Part shown: positions 1 to 6,638 of the stretch, one piece after another | Position numbering within the stretch: the first letter of the stretch is position 1 | Layout: every line of letters begins with the position of its first letter | From: Gammaproteobacteria bacterium | GTDB taxonomy: Bacteria; Gemmatimonadota; Gemmatimonadetes; Longimicrobiales; Gaopeijiaceae | Reading direction: 5' to 3' | Assembly (NCBI GenBank): GCA_024638345.1 | Contig: JAHEKL010000047.1 | Span: 1-13,588 of the forward strand | Length of the DNA: 13,588 bases | The notes under the pieces: model-generated | Told to the model about the DNA's origin: nothing | The model's database searches: none | Seen by the model: only the letters and a program-made list of their open reading frames with translations | Translations under genes and position numbers: made by a program

Positions 1-277
1 GGTCGATCTGCCGGGCGGAAAGGATTTCCTTCTCGCCGGGCCGTCCCTCACGCTTGAAGAACCCACCGGGGATCTTGCCGGCCGCATAGGACTTCTCGCG
101 ATATTCGACGGTCAGTGGGAAGAAGGGGAGATGGGTGGGCCGATTCTGCACCGTGGCGGTGCACAGAACGACGGTCTCTCCGAATTGAACCAGGCAAGAG
201 CCGTGCGCCAGCTTCGCCAGACGGCCGGTCTCCAAGGTGAGCGTCCTACCTGCGAATTCTCTCTCGATTCTCTGCAT
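1..277 (-). CDS. pnp: Polyribonucleotide nucleotidyltransferase (PNPase), N-terminal part
   Basis: Phosphorolytic 3'-to-5' exoribonuclease that degrades mRNA as a ring-shaped trimer, often in a degradosome. The visible 92 codons are the start of the first RNase PH-like domain: residues MQRIEREFAGRTLTLETGRL, then FGETVVLCTATV, then the conserved stretch GKIPGGFFKREGRPGEKEIL before the window edge. The ATG at 277 fits the usual PNPase N-terminus; GGAAAA about 8-10 nt upstream is only a weak ribosome-binding site. The gene lies downstream of rpsO, the classical rpsO-pnp order, and its 210-nt leader contains three hairpins that could mediate RNase III/PNPase autoregulation as known in Escherichia coli. 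That regulation is inference here. Catalytic residues of the second core domain and the KH/S1 domains lie outside the window, so intactness cannot be judged. Confidence 0.95.
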   Translation of the reverse strand, partial: MQRIEREFAGRTLTLETGRLAKLAHGSCLVQFGETVVLCTATVQNRPTHLPFFPLTVEYREKSYAAGKIPGGFFKREGRPGEKEILSARQID

Positions 278-487
278 TGATTGGTTTTCCGTAGCCGCGA
301 ATCGTCTTTGACGGACGGGCGATCACCCGGTCCGTTGACCAGAATGTCCCAGCGGCCCAACGGCCGCAGACCGAAACGCGGAAGCTCCGGTCCTTCGGGA
401 TCGTGTGGAGGTACATCGAAGATCCCCGCGCACGGCGACGTCGACCGCGACAACCGGTCTCCGCGCTGCCGAGTTCATCGGGTCCGA
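278..487 (-). promoter_or_regulatory. rpsO-pnp spacer: structured pnp leader with three hairpins
   Basis: No gene is visible in these 210 nt. In transcription order it holds three inverted repeats. The first is at 459-443 (GACCG/CGGTC, 7-nt loop). The second is at 367-352 (GCGGCC/GGCCGC, GTTG loop, perfect). The third is at 335-311 (ACGGAC/GTCCGT continuing, after one bulged C, into GGGT/GCCC with a GATC loop). None is followed by a U-tract, so they do not look like intrinsic terminators. The last hairpin ends 33 nt before the pnp start codon. A processing or autoregulatory role is inferred from the position. No convincing promoter was seen. Confidence 0.5.
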
Positions 488-760
488 CTATTTCCGGAGG
501 CCCAGCTGATCGATGAGCGTTCGGTACCGTTCGAGGTCTGTCGTCTTTAGGTACTCGAGTAGCCGGCGCCTCCGCCCGACCATTCGGAGAAGCCCGCGCC
601 GACTGTGATGATCGGCCTTGTGCTTCTCGAAGTGCTCCCGCAGGTGGTTGATCCGTTGGGTGAGAAGCGCGATCTGGACAGGTGCGCTTCCTCGGTCGTT
701 CTCATGCAGCTGATGCTGCTCGATGACTGCTTTTCGCTCTGCCGCGTCAACGCTCGTCAT
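488..760 (-). CDS. rpsO: 30S ribosomal protein S15
   Basis: Primary-binding small-subunit protein that organises the central domain of 16S rRNA. The 90-residue product matches the usual 88-89 aa length. It carries the family signature in order: IALLTQRINHLREHFEKHKA near residues 30-49, then the rRNA-contacting DHHSRRGLL (about 50-58), then RRRRLLEYLK and the C-terminal RYRTLIDQLGLRK. The ATG at 760 is chosen because the reading frame continues far upstream without any S15-like sequence. A GGAGG lies about 14 nt upstream, longer than usual spacing, so initiation may depend on leader folding; S15 commonly represses its own mRNA through such leaders. It follows ribF after 175 nt and precedes pnp. 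Confidence 0.96.
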   Translation of the reverse strand: MTSVDAAERKAVIEQHQLHENDRGSAPVQIALLTQRINHLREHFEKHKADHHSRRGLLRMVGRRRRLLEYLKTTDLERYRTLIDQLGLRK

Positions 761-935
761 GGCGCCGTGTTCTGCCTCCGCAAGAGTCCATCGCTGCAAG
801 GGAAGCTCTGAAAATCTGTGTGGGCGACGCTCGCCGCACCGCTTGTTGCGTCCCTGTTCTTCAATAGCCTCAGAAGCTACCGGCTCGATCGGATGCAAAC
901 AACCCCGATGGGGCCCTACCCGTCGAGCGCGCGAC
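761..935 (-). promoter_or_regulatory. ribF-rpsO spacer: rpsO leader with hairpins
   Basis: This 175-nt spacer has no credible coding sequence. In transcription order it holds a short hairpin at 915-901 (GGCCCC/GGGGTT, ATC loop), followed by GTTTGC. That is at most a weak terminator because the outer pairs are G-U and the T-run is short. A second hairpin lies at 835-823 (GGCGA/TCGCC, 3-nt loop), about 60 nt before the rpsO start. GGAGG occurs about 14 nt before the ATG. The leader could be an S15 autoregulatory site or contain an internal promoter; the best -35/-10 pair I can make (TTGTTT, 17 nt, TAGCTT) is poor. Confidence 0.35.
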
Positions 936-1889
936 TCAGTCCGAGGCATCCCGCTCGAGCGCGACCCGTGCGGCATCCACGTCCATCCCCATCTGGCGAA
1001 TCAGAGCCGGCGCGGAGTCGAATGCGCGGATCGGCCGTAGAAACTCGATGAAGTCGACTCTTATCTCCTCCCCGTACACGTCTCGGGAGAAGTCGAGAAG
1101 GTGGAGCTCGATCGAGGGTGGCGATCCCTGGAACGTGGGTCTCGGACCCAGATGCAGCGCTCCATCGAACGTTCCGTCTCGCAACGTTCCCCGCACCGCG
1201 TAGATCCCCGAAGGTGGGATCAGCTTGTCGGACTCACCCACACTGAGGTTCGCGGTCGGAAAGCCCAGCTCCCTGCCTCTCTGATCGCCTCGAACGACGA
1301 ATCCCCTGAGCGAGTACGGCCTACCCAGCCCCTCACGGGCCTCATCGAGACGACCCTTCGAGATGGCGTCCCGAATCTGCGAGGACGAAACCGTCTGGTC
1401 TCGAATGGTCACCGGGGAAACGACGTCGACGTCGAAACCCAGCTCCTTGCCGATCTTCGCCAACATCTCGGCATCACCCGAGCGCCCTTTCCCGAATCCG
1501 TGATCGTGACCGATGACCAGCTCCTGCACACGCAGTCGACCTACGAGGATCTCCTCGACGAACCGTCTGGGTGTGTAGCGCGACAGGGCAGGCGTGAACC
1601 GGAGGAACACCGCGTACTCCAATCCCGTTTCGGCGAGTATCTCCTTCTTCTCCACAGGTGTGGTGAGCAGCGGCGGTGCCGCCTGCGGTCGCACGATCCG
1701 GAGGGGATGCGGATGAAAGGTGAGCAGCACGGCCCGTCGATCGGTATCCACGGCTCGCGCGCGGATCTCCTCGAGCACGGCGCGATGTCCGCGGTGCACA
1801 CCGTCGAAGGTGCCCACCGTGACGACCGCACCGCGCCCGTCCGCCGGAAGTCCCGACGGAAGGGATAGATCAATCGCAGCTTCAGTCAA
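936..1889 (-). CDS. ribF: Bifunctional riboflavin kinase / FAD synthetase
   Basis: Converts riboflavin to FMN and then FAD in the cytoplasm. The 317-aa product has both expected halves. The N-terminal adenylyltransferase has GTFDGVHRGH (residues 26-35, containing the HxGH-type nucleotide-binding motif), TFHPHP (57-62), GHDHGFGKGRSGD (about 127-139) and SSSQIR (168-173). The C-terminal riboflavin kinase has GRELGFPTANL (205-215) and IELHLLDF with the likely catalytic Glu261, ending with the family-like FDSAPALIRQMGMDVDAAR. The start is TTG at 1889, overlapping the truB stop by 8 nt. It is supported by AAGGTG 7 nt upstream and by the absence of any in-frame ATG before the GTFDG motif. Initiation is therefore probably coupled to termination on truB. 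Confidence 0.95.
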   Translation of the reverse strand: MTEAAIDLSLPSGLPADGRGAVVTVGTFDGVHRGHRAVLEEIRARAVDTDRRAVLLTFHPHPLRIVRPQAAPPLLTTPVEKKEILAETGLEYAVFLRFTPALSRYTPRRFVEEILVGRLRVQELVIGHDHGFGKGRSGDAEMLAKIGKELGFDVDVVSPVTIRDQTVSSSQIRDAISKGRLDEAREGLGRPYSLRGFVVRGDQRGRELGFPTANLSVGESDKLIPPSGIYAVRGTLRDGTFDGALHLGPRPTFQGSPPSIELHLLDFSRDVYGEEIRVDFIEFLRPIRAFDSAPALIRQMGMDVDAARVALERDASD

Positions 1890-2778
1890 AACTGAACACC
1901 TTCTTGGGTCGAATCCGGGTTCCGGAGCGCACCGCTACCGCGAGCAGCCGCGAGTCCAGGACGACTGCATGGTCACCGTCCGAGTCGGAGGAGCCCCGGT
2001 CTCCCATCTCCAAGCTCTGGCCGGTGATCAGGCGCTCCGCTTCTTCGGTCGTCACCTCGACTCTGGGCAAGTGCCCGACCGCATCCAGGGGGGAAATGAT
2101 CGACTGTTCCACTCGGGCGCGGTCGCTCAGGGCTTGGGGGGGGAGGGCTTCCTCGACCCGAAATGGCCCGATTGCGACCCTCCGGAGCGAGGTGAGGTAC
2201 GCGCCCACGCCCAACCGCTCACCCAGGTCGCGTGCCAAGCCTCGAATGTAGGTACCGGCCGCGCACCCGACCCGGAATCGTACTTCGGGAAGGTCCAGCT
2301 CTTCGATCTCGATCCCGTGGACCGTGACCTCGACCGGTTCCAGCGCCACGCTCTCACCACGGCGAGCGAGCGTGTACGCCGCTGTGCCCCGGATCTTCTT
2401 CGCGGAGTAGTCGGGAGGACGCTGCGAGGTCGCACCTACGAAGCGCTGCAGCTCTTCGTCGATACGCTCCCGGGTCAGGCTCGCCCATTCTTCCGACGTG
2501 GAGACTACATCTCCTTCGGGGTCGTGGGTCGTCGTGCTCACGCCGAGCCGGGCCGACGCGAGATAGACCTTGTCGAGAGACTGGAGGTACTCTGCGAGTC
2601 GGGTCGAGCGACCGATGCAGAGGAGCAGTAGACCGGATGCGAACGGATCGAGGGTCCCCGTGTGACCCACCCGTCGAATCCCCAGACTCCTTCGAGCATG
2701 GGCAACCATGTCGTGCGAGGTCGGTCCCACCGGCTTGTCGATGGGAAGCAGACCCTCGAGAACTACCGGGTTCGTCAC
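1882..2778 (-). CDS. truB: tRNA pseudouridine(55) synthase
   Basis: Isomerises U55 in the T-loop of elongator tRNAs. The 298-aa protein shows LPIDKPVGPTSHDMV (about 11-25), the catalytic-loop motif GHTGTLDPFASGLL with nucleophile Asp44, the PPDYSAKKIRG segment (about 120-130), and GTYIRGLARDLGERLG (about 174-189). It continues into a C-terminal domain of the size seen in bacterial TruB. The start is GTG at 2778, inside a GTGA overlap with the rbfA stop; AGGA lies 3-4 nt upstream, a short spacing, so coupling to rbfA translation is likely. The rbfA-truB-ribF-rpsO-pnp order is widespread in bacteria and supports the assignment. Confidence 0.96.
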   Translation of the reverse strand: MTNPVVLEGLLPIDKPVGPTSHDMVAHARRSLGIRRVGHTGTLDPFASGLLLLCIGRSTRLAEYLQSLDKVYLASARLGVSTTTHDPEGDVVSTSEEWASLTRERIDEELQRFVGATSQRPPDYSAKKIRGTAAYTLARRGESVALEPVEVTVHGIEIEELDLPEVRFRVGCAAGTYIRGLARDLGERLGVGAYLTSLRRVAIGPFRVEEALPPQALSDRARVEQSIISPLDAVGHLPRVEVTTEEAERLITGQSLEMGDRGSSDSDGDHAVVLDSRLLAVAVRSGTRIRPKKVFSFD

Positions 2779-3203
2779 GGGTCCTGGGTTTCCCGGCTCG
2801 AGCGGTCCTCACCGGCCCCCGGGGAAGAAGGATCCCCGTCCCCTCGGTCCGTTTGCTGAGTTGCGACGGTTCGCAGGATCTCCTCGATCCGCAGCGCCTC
2901 CTCCAGCGTGCGATCGGCCAGGAAGCGGAGCTCCGGGATCCGGCGAACCTTCAAGCTCTTGCCGAGCTCACGGCGAATGAACGGAGCCGCCTTGGCCAGA
3001 GCCTCCAGCATCTCCTCGGCCGAGCCGTCCTCGCGAACCGGCCCCGGCCTTACGTAGACCCGAGCGACCCACAGGTCCGGGGTGACATCCACCGCCGTCA
3101 CGGTCGGCAGTCCAATCCGGGGATCCCGAACCTCCGTCCGAATCAGCTCGGAGATCTCCCTCTTGATCCGTTCGTTCAGACGGGCCAATCGTCGTTGCGA
3201 CAT
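2775..3203 (-). CDS. rbfA: 30S ribosome-binding factor A
   Basis: Late assembly factor that binds the 30S subunit near the 16S rRNA 5' region. The 142-aa product begins MSQRRLARLNERIKREISEL and has the KH-like RbfA fold signature: EVRDPRIGLPTVTAVDVTPD (about 24-43), VYVRPG, then ELGKSLKVRRIPELRFLADR (about 84-103) followed by a short helix. After about residue 115 comes an acidic/polar tail rich in D, G, S and E that looks disordered. The frame is open upstream for 50 more codons, but that part has no family similarity and the ATG at 3203 fits the family start. No strong ribosome-binding site is visible. It is 52 nt after the DUF503 gene and overlaps truB by 4 nt. Confidence 0.93.
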   Translation of the reverse strand: MSQRRLARLNERIKREISELIRTEVRDPRIGLPTVTAVDVTPDLWVARVYVRPGPVREDGSAEEMLEALAKAAPFIRRELGKSLKVRRIPELRFLADRTLEEALRIEEILRTVATQQTDRGDGDPSSPGAGEDRSSRETQDP

Positions 3204-3255
3204 TCCGTTGCTTGGGTCCGAGGGTCGACCGGTTGGAACGGACGCAACGACCCGG

Positions 3256-3540
3256 TCAGGCTCGCTCCGTTCGGGAGGACAGGACGATCGCGCCTCCGGT
3301 ATCGACGACGAAGCGATCGATCTTGTCGGCGATGGATTGGGCCAATCGCCCATCCGACGTCACGAACGCCACGGTCACTTCCGCCCGGTCCGTCTTGTCC
3401 TGGAAGTCGGTCTCGGCGACCGAGACCTTGAACTTGTGACGCAGCCTGTCTTTGAGCGAGCGGACGACGGTGCGCTTTTCTTTGAGGGACCGGCAGCCGG
3501 GGAGGCTCAGCTCCCACGTCATGACCAGGACCGAGGCCAC
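3256..3540 (-). CDS. DUF503 (YlxP-like) protein
   Basis: A 94-aa member of the DUF503/YlxP family, small cytoplasmic proteins commonly encoded between infB and rbfA. The YlxP group has been linked to ribosome maturation, but I claim no defined activity here. Family features are the first strand VASVLVMTWELSLPG, then RSLKEKRTVVRSLKDRLRHK (about 17-36), then FKVSVAETDFQDKTDRAEV, and a final helix ending before a short tail. The start is GTG at 3540, 1 nt after the infB stop, with AGGA about 8 nt upstream. A TTG at 3579 would add 13 residues lying inside infB with no family match; an ATG at 3522 would cut into the first strand. Translational coupling to infB is likely. Confidence 0.88.
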   Translation of the reverse strand: MASVLVMTWELSLPGCRSLKEKRTVVRSLKDRLRHKFKVSVAETDFQDKTDRAEVTVAFVTSDGRLAQSIADKIDRFVVDTGGAIVLSSRTERA

Positions 3541-3541
3541 C

Positions 3542-6244
3542 TCATCGGTCCTGACCGGTGGACGATGCCGACCCTGCAAGCGTGCGCGCTACTTCCTCGA
3601 CATGGTAACACTCGATGACGTCGCCCACCTTGATGTCGTTGAAGTTCGCGATGCCCACGCCGCACTCGAAGCCTTCTCGGACCTCACGGACATCGTCCTT
3701 GAAGCGCTTGAGGGACTCGATTTCTCCTTCGTAGATCGTGCCTCCGTCGCGCATGAGCCTGGCGCGACCCTTTCGGTCGATGACTCCGTTCGAAACGTAG
3801 CACCCGGCGATCGTGCCCACCTTGGTGATCTTGAACACCTCGCGGACCTCCGCTACGCCGACGATCTTCTCCCTCTCCTCAGGCGAAAGCATACCCTCCA
3901 TCGCCTTGGTGATATCGTCGACGGCTTCGTAGATCACATCGTAGAGATGTACATCGACCCCACTCTGTTCGGCGAGCAGACGCGCGTTGGTGTCGGGCCG
4001 CACGCGGAATCCGATGATGATCGCCCCTGCGGTCTCGGCGAGAAGCACATCGGACTCGTTGACCGCTCCTACGGCCCGGTGGACGATCTCGACCCGAACC
4101 TCCGAGGTCGAGAGCTGCTCGAGAGAATCCGACACGGCCTGAACGGACCCGTCGGCATCGGCCTTCACCACGATCGCCAGGGTCACGACCTCGCCTTCCT
4201 TCATGAAGCTCGCGAGATCGCCCAGCTTGACTCCCCGTTCCTTGATTCGCAGCTCCTTCTCCCGCTCGAGTCGCTGTCGCGTCTGCGCGATGTCGCCTGC
4301 CCGCACCGCCTCCATAACGGTGAGCGTGTCGCCGGCCTGGGGAACTCCACCCACTCCCAGCAGCTGCACAGGCCGGCCCGGGAGCGCGATGTCCACGGGT
4401 TTCCCCCGCTCGTCCATCATGGCCCTCACACGGCCCCCGTACTTCCCGCAAATAAAGTCGTCGCCGACCCGCAACGTGCCCTTCTGCACGAGGACCGTCA
4501 CCACGGAGCCCTTCCCGACGTCCAGCTTCGCCTCGATGACGGCGGCATGCGCTTCGCGGTTCGGGTTTGCGCTCAACTCCAAGACCTCGGCCTGAAGTAG
4601 GACCTTCTCCAACAGCTCGTCGATGCCGGCTCCCGATTTGGCGGAGACCTCGGCCACGAGCACGTCCCCTCCGAAGTCCTCCACGGTGACCCCCTGCTGC
4701 AGCAGCTCCTGCTTGACCTTGTTCGGGTTCGCCGCAGGTAGGTCCATCTTGTTGATGGCCACGACCAGCGGGACGCCCGCGTTCTTCGCGTGTGAGATGG
4801 CTTCGATGGTTTGGGGCATGATCGAGTCGTCGGCAGCGACGACCAGGACGACGATGTCCGTCACGTCGGCGCCGCGAGCCCTCATCGCCGTGAAGGCGGC
4901 GTGACCCGGCGTGTCCAGGAAGGTGATCGAGCGGTCGGGATCGATCTCGACGTGGTACGCACCGATGTGCTGCGTAATCCCACCCGATTCACCGGCCACC
5001 ACGTTCGTCTTTCGGACCGAGTCCAGCAGCAGAGTCTTACCGTGGTCGACGTGTCCCATCACGGTGACCACTGGCGGTCGTGGCTCCAGCGACTCCGGAT
5101 CGTCCTCGACGTCTTCGATCTCCTCCTCGGCCCCCGAGTAGTCCTCCTCACGCACTGCCTTGAAGTTGAACTCGTCGAGTAGAAGCTCGAGCTGATCGAA
5201 GTCGAGACGCTGGTTGATCGTCACCATCAAGCCCAAGTTTTTGAAGGCGGCACTCACGAGCTCGGTCGACGGCACGTCGATCAGCTCGGAGAGCTCGGCG
5301 ACCGTCAGGAACTCGTTGACCCGAACCGTCTTCGCCTCCTCCTCTGCGAGCTGCCGCTCTTCCTCTTCTTGGGCCTCTCGCTCCTCCCGCGTAGGGCCGG
5401 CGGTGCTCTTCCGGCGCCGCTTCTTGCTTCCCCCCTTCAGCTCCGCCATGACCCGCTGGATGTTGTCCTGCACCGCGTCCTGGTCGACCCTCTGTCGCTT
5501 CTTGCCCTTCTTCTTTCCCTGTTTACGGCCGTCCGAAGTGAACCCGTCGGCTTGAATCCGGACCTGACCGCCGGGACCGGCGCTGGCGGCGGGTGTCGGT
5601 CTGGGTGCGGCCGTTTCGAGTTGTGGCAGTTCCCAGGCCGCACTGGGCCGCGCGCGCTCGGGAGTGGCTCCGCCGGATGCGGCCATGTCGGGCATCCGAA
5701 GGCGCCGCCGCGGTCGGCTGAGCGTATCGTCTCCCTCACCCTCTTCCGACGACTCCTCCGTCGAGACGCCCACCTCCGCCTCATCGCCTTCGGCATCGGC
5801 CTCTTCCCCGGAGGTGGACTCGGCCGTCTCGGACCCGAGCCCCTCAGGAGCTTCGTCCAGCGTATCTGCGAAGAGCTCTGGCGTCTCCTCGGCCACGGCG
5901 GCGAGCTCGAGCGCTTCACGATCGGTCGCCTCTTCGTCTTCGGACATGTCCGCGTTCGTTTCCGCCTCGGCTGGGATCGGCTCGTCGAAGACGACGTCGG
6001 CGGCGCGGGCCCGGCGGCGGCGCTTGGACGGTGCCTGCGACTCCTCGATCGCGGCCTGGATCGCCTCGGAAGCATCCTTCTTGCCCGCTCTCCGTTCGCG
6101 CTCCACCCGGGCCAGGACGCGTGCAACATCCGCATCCCCCACCGACGCTTCCTCGTCGGGCACAGGAATCCCCATCGCCCTCAGAAGGGCGAGCAGGTGA
6201 TCCGTGGAGACCCTGAGGTCGTCCGCTAGCTCAATGACCCGCAT
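3542..6244 (-). CDS. infB: Translation initiation factor IF-2
   Basis: GTPase that positions initiator tRNA and drives subunit joining. The 900-aa protein starts with an IF2_N module (MRVIELADDLRVSTDHLLAL). A long low-complexity linker follows: strongly acidic at about 98-168, then Lys/Arg-rich near 238-248 and 273-280, then a Glu-rich helix. A second IF2_N-like module spans about 306-358. The G domain has GHVDHGKT (about 394-401), GGITQHIG (about 424), DTPGH (about 445), NKMD (about 498) and SAKSG (about 535), all intact, followed by the usual C-terminal domains. ATG at 6244 is preferred over the ATG at 6259 because GGAG sits 5 nt upstream and the family starts MRV. It overlaps the ylxQ-like gene by 14 nt. 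Internal starts for short IF-2 forms cannot be judged. Confidence 0.97.
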   Translation of the reverse strand: MRVIELADDLRVSTDHLLALLRAMGIPVPDEEASVGDADVARVLARVERERRAGKKDASEAIQAAIEESQAPSKRRRRARAADVVFDEPIPAEAETNADMSEDEEATDREALELAAVAEETPELFADTLDEAPEGLGSETAESTSGEEADAEGDEAEVGVSTEESSEEGEGDDTLSRPRRRLRMPDMAASGGATPERARPSAAWELPQLETAAPRPTPAASAGPGGQVRIQADGFTSDGRKQGKKKGKKRQRVDQDAVQDNIQRVMAELKGGSKKRRRKSTAGPTREEREAQEEEERQLAEEEAKTVRVNEFLTVAELSELIDVPSTELVSAAFKNLGLMVTINQRLDFDQLELLLDEFNFKAVREEDYSGAEEEIEDVEDDPESLEPRPPVVTVMGHVDHGKTLLLDSVRKTNVVAGESGGITQHIGAYHVEIDPDRSITFLDTPGHAAFTAMRARGADVTDIVVLVVAADDSIMPQTIEAISHAKNAGVPLVVAINKMDLPAANPNKVKQELLQQGVTVEDFGGDVLVAEVSAKSGAGIDELLEKVLLQAEVLELSANPNREAHAAVIEAKLDVGKGSVVTVLVQKGTLRVGDDFICGKYGGRVRAMMDERGKPVDIALPGRPVQLLGVGGVPQAGDTLTVMEAVRAGDIAQTRQRLEREKELRIKERGVKLGDLASFMKEGEVVTLAIVVKADADGSVQAVSDSLEQLSTSEVRVEIVHRAVGAVNESDVLLAETAGAIIIGFRVRPDTNARLLAEQSGVDVHLYDVIYEAVDDITKAMEGMLSPEEREKIVGVAEVREVFKITKVGTIAGCYVSNGVIDRKGRARLMRDGGTIYEGEIESLKRFKDDVREVREGFECGVGIANFNDIKVGDVIECYHVEEVARTLAGSASSTGQDR

Positions 6245-6638
6245 CTGCACTCCGTTCATCCTGTGACCTATCCCCCTCCGTCGATCCTCCTGCTCGGGAG
6301 GGGTTCGCCGGCAGCCGCTCCAGCAACTGGGCGGCGAATGAGGTCGCCGTTACGCCGACCATCGACAAAGTGCTCCGCCCGAGGGCGCGTCCGAGCGCGG
6401 CCCTCGCGGAAACCATTCGGACCGGTACCCCCCGGCTTCGAATGAGGCTCCGTACCTTCTTGAACTGATTCTCGGAAGCGTCCCTGGCGAGGAGAACCAG
6501 CCGAACCTCTCCGGCCCCCAGCGATCGACGCGTCGCGTCCACACCGGGGACCACGGCACCTGCACGACGAGCGAGGCCGAGCAGGCCGAGGGCCTCAGAC
6601 TCCCTCGGGCTCTCCCCCCTCGCCACCTCTCTCCTCAT
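6231..6638 (-). CDS. L7Ae/YlxQ-family RNA-binding protein
   Basis: Predicted small RNA-binding protein (about 135 aa) of the L7Ae/L30e fold; members of this family typically bind kink-turn RNA. The core EALGLLGLARRAGAVVPG (about 18-35) is followed by LVLLARDASENQFKKV (about 51-66), PVRMVSARAALGRALGRS (about 74-91) and a C-terminal helix. This matches YlxQ proteins encoded between nusA and infB. The start is uncertain. ATG at 6638 has GGAGG about 12 nt upstream and implies a 44-nt overlap with nusA; a GTG at 6626 with AGGAGA just upstream is an alternative. The first roughly 15 residues have no family match and the last 25 are polar. The YlxR gene usually found between nusA and ylxQ is absent. 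Confidence 0.85.
   Translation of the reverse strand: MRREVARGESPRESEALGLLGLARRAGAVVPGVDATRRSLGAGEVRLVLLARDASENQFKKVRSLIRSRGVPVRMVSARAALGRALGRSTLSMVGVTATSFAAQLLERLPANPSRAGGSTEGDRSQDERSADAGH

Noticed and set aside
112..453. Minus-strand frame of 113 codons spanning the pnp leader and start
   Set aside because: It overlaps the unmistakable PNPase N-terminus in another frame and has no family resemblance; the region is better explained as a structured leader.
901..915. Intrinsic terminator after ribF
   Set aside because: Only four G-C pairs plus wobble pairs and a broken T-run, too weak to call a terminator.
761..976. N-terminal extension of the S15 frame (72 extra codons)
   Set aside because: The extra residues have no similarity to S15, overlap the ribF end, and would give a protein almost twice the family length.
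1720..2631. Plus-strand open frame of 303 codons across ribF and truB
   Set aside because: It crosses two well-supported opposite-strand genes and its translation looks like reverse-complement noise.
3452..4600. Long open frame on the plus strand opposite infB (382 codons)
   Set aside because: It runs antisense to the conserved GTPase and C-terminal domains of IF-2, resembles no family, and long antisense frames are expected in high-GC DNA.
5369..6229. Plus-strand open frame of 286 codons opposite the infB linker
   Set aside because: It mirrors the low-complexity acidic/basic IF-2 linker, is Arg/Leu/Gly-rich without motifs, and has no convincing start signals.
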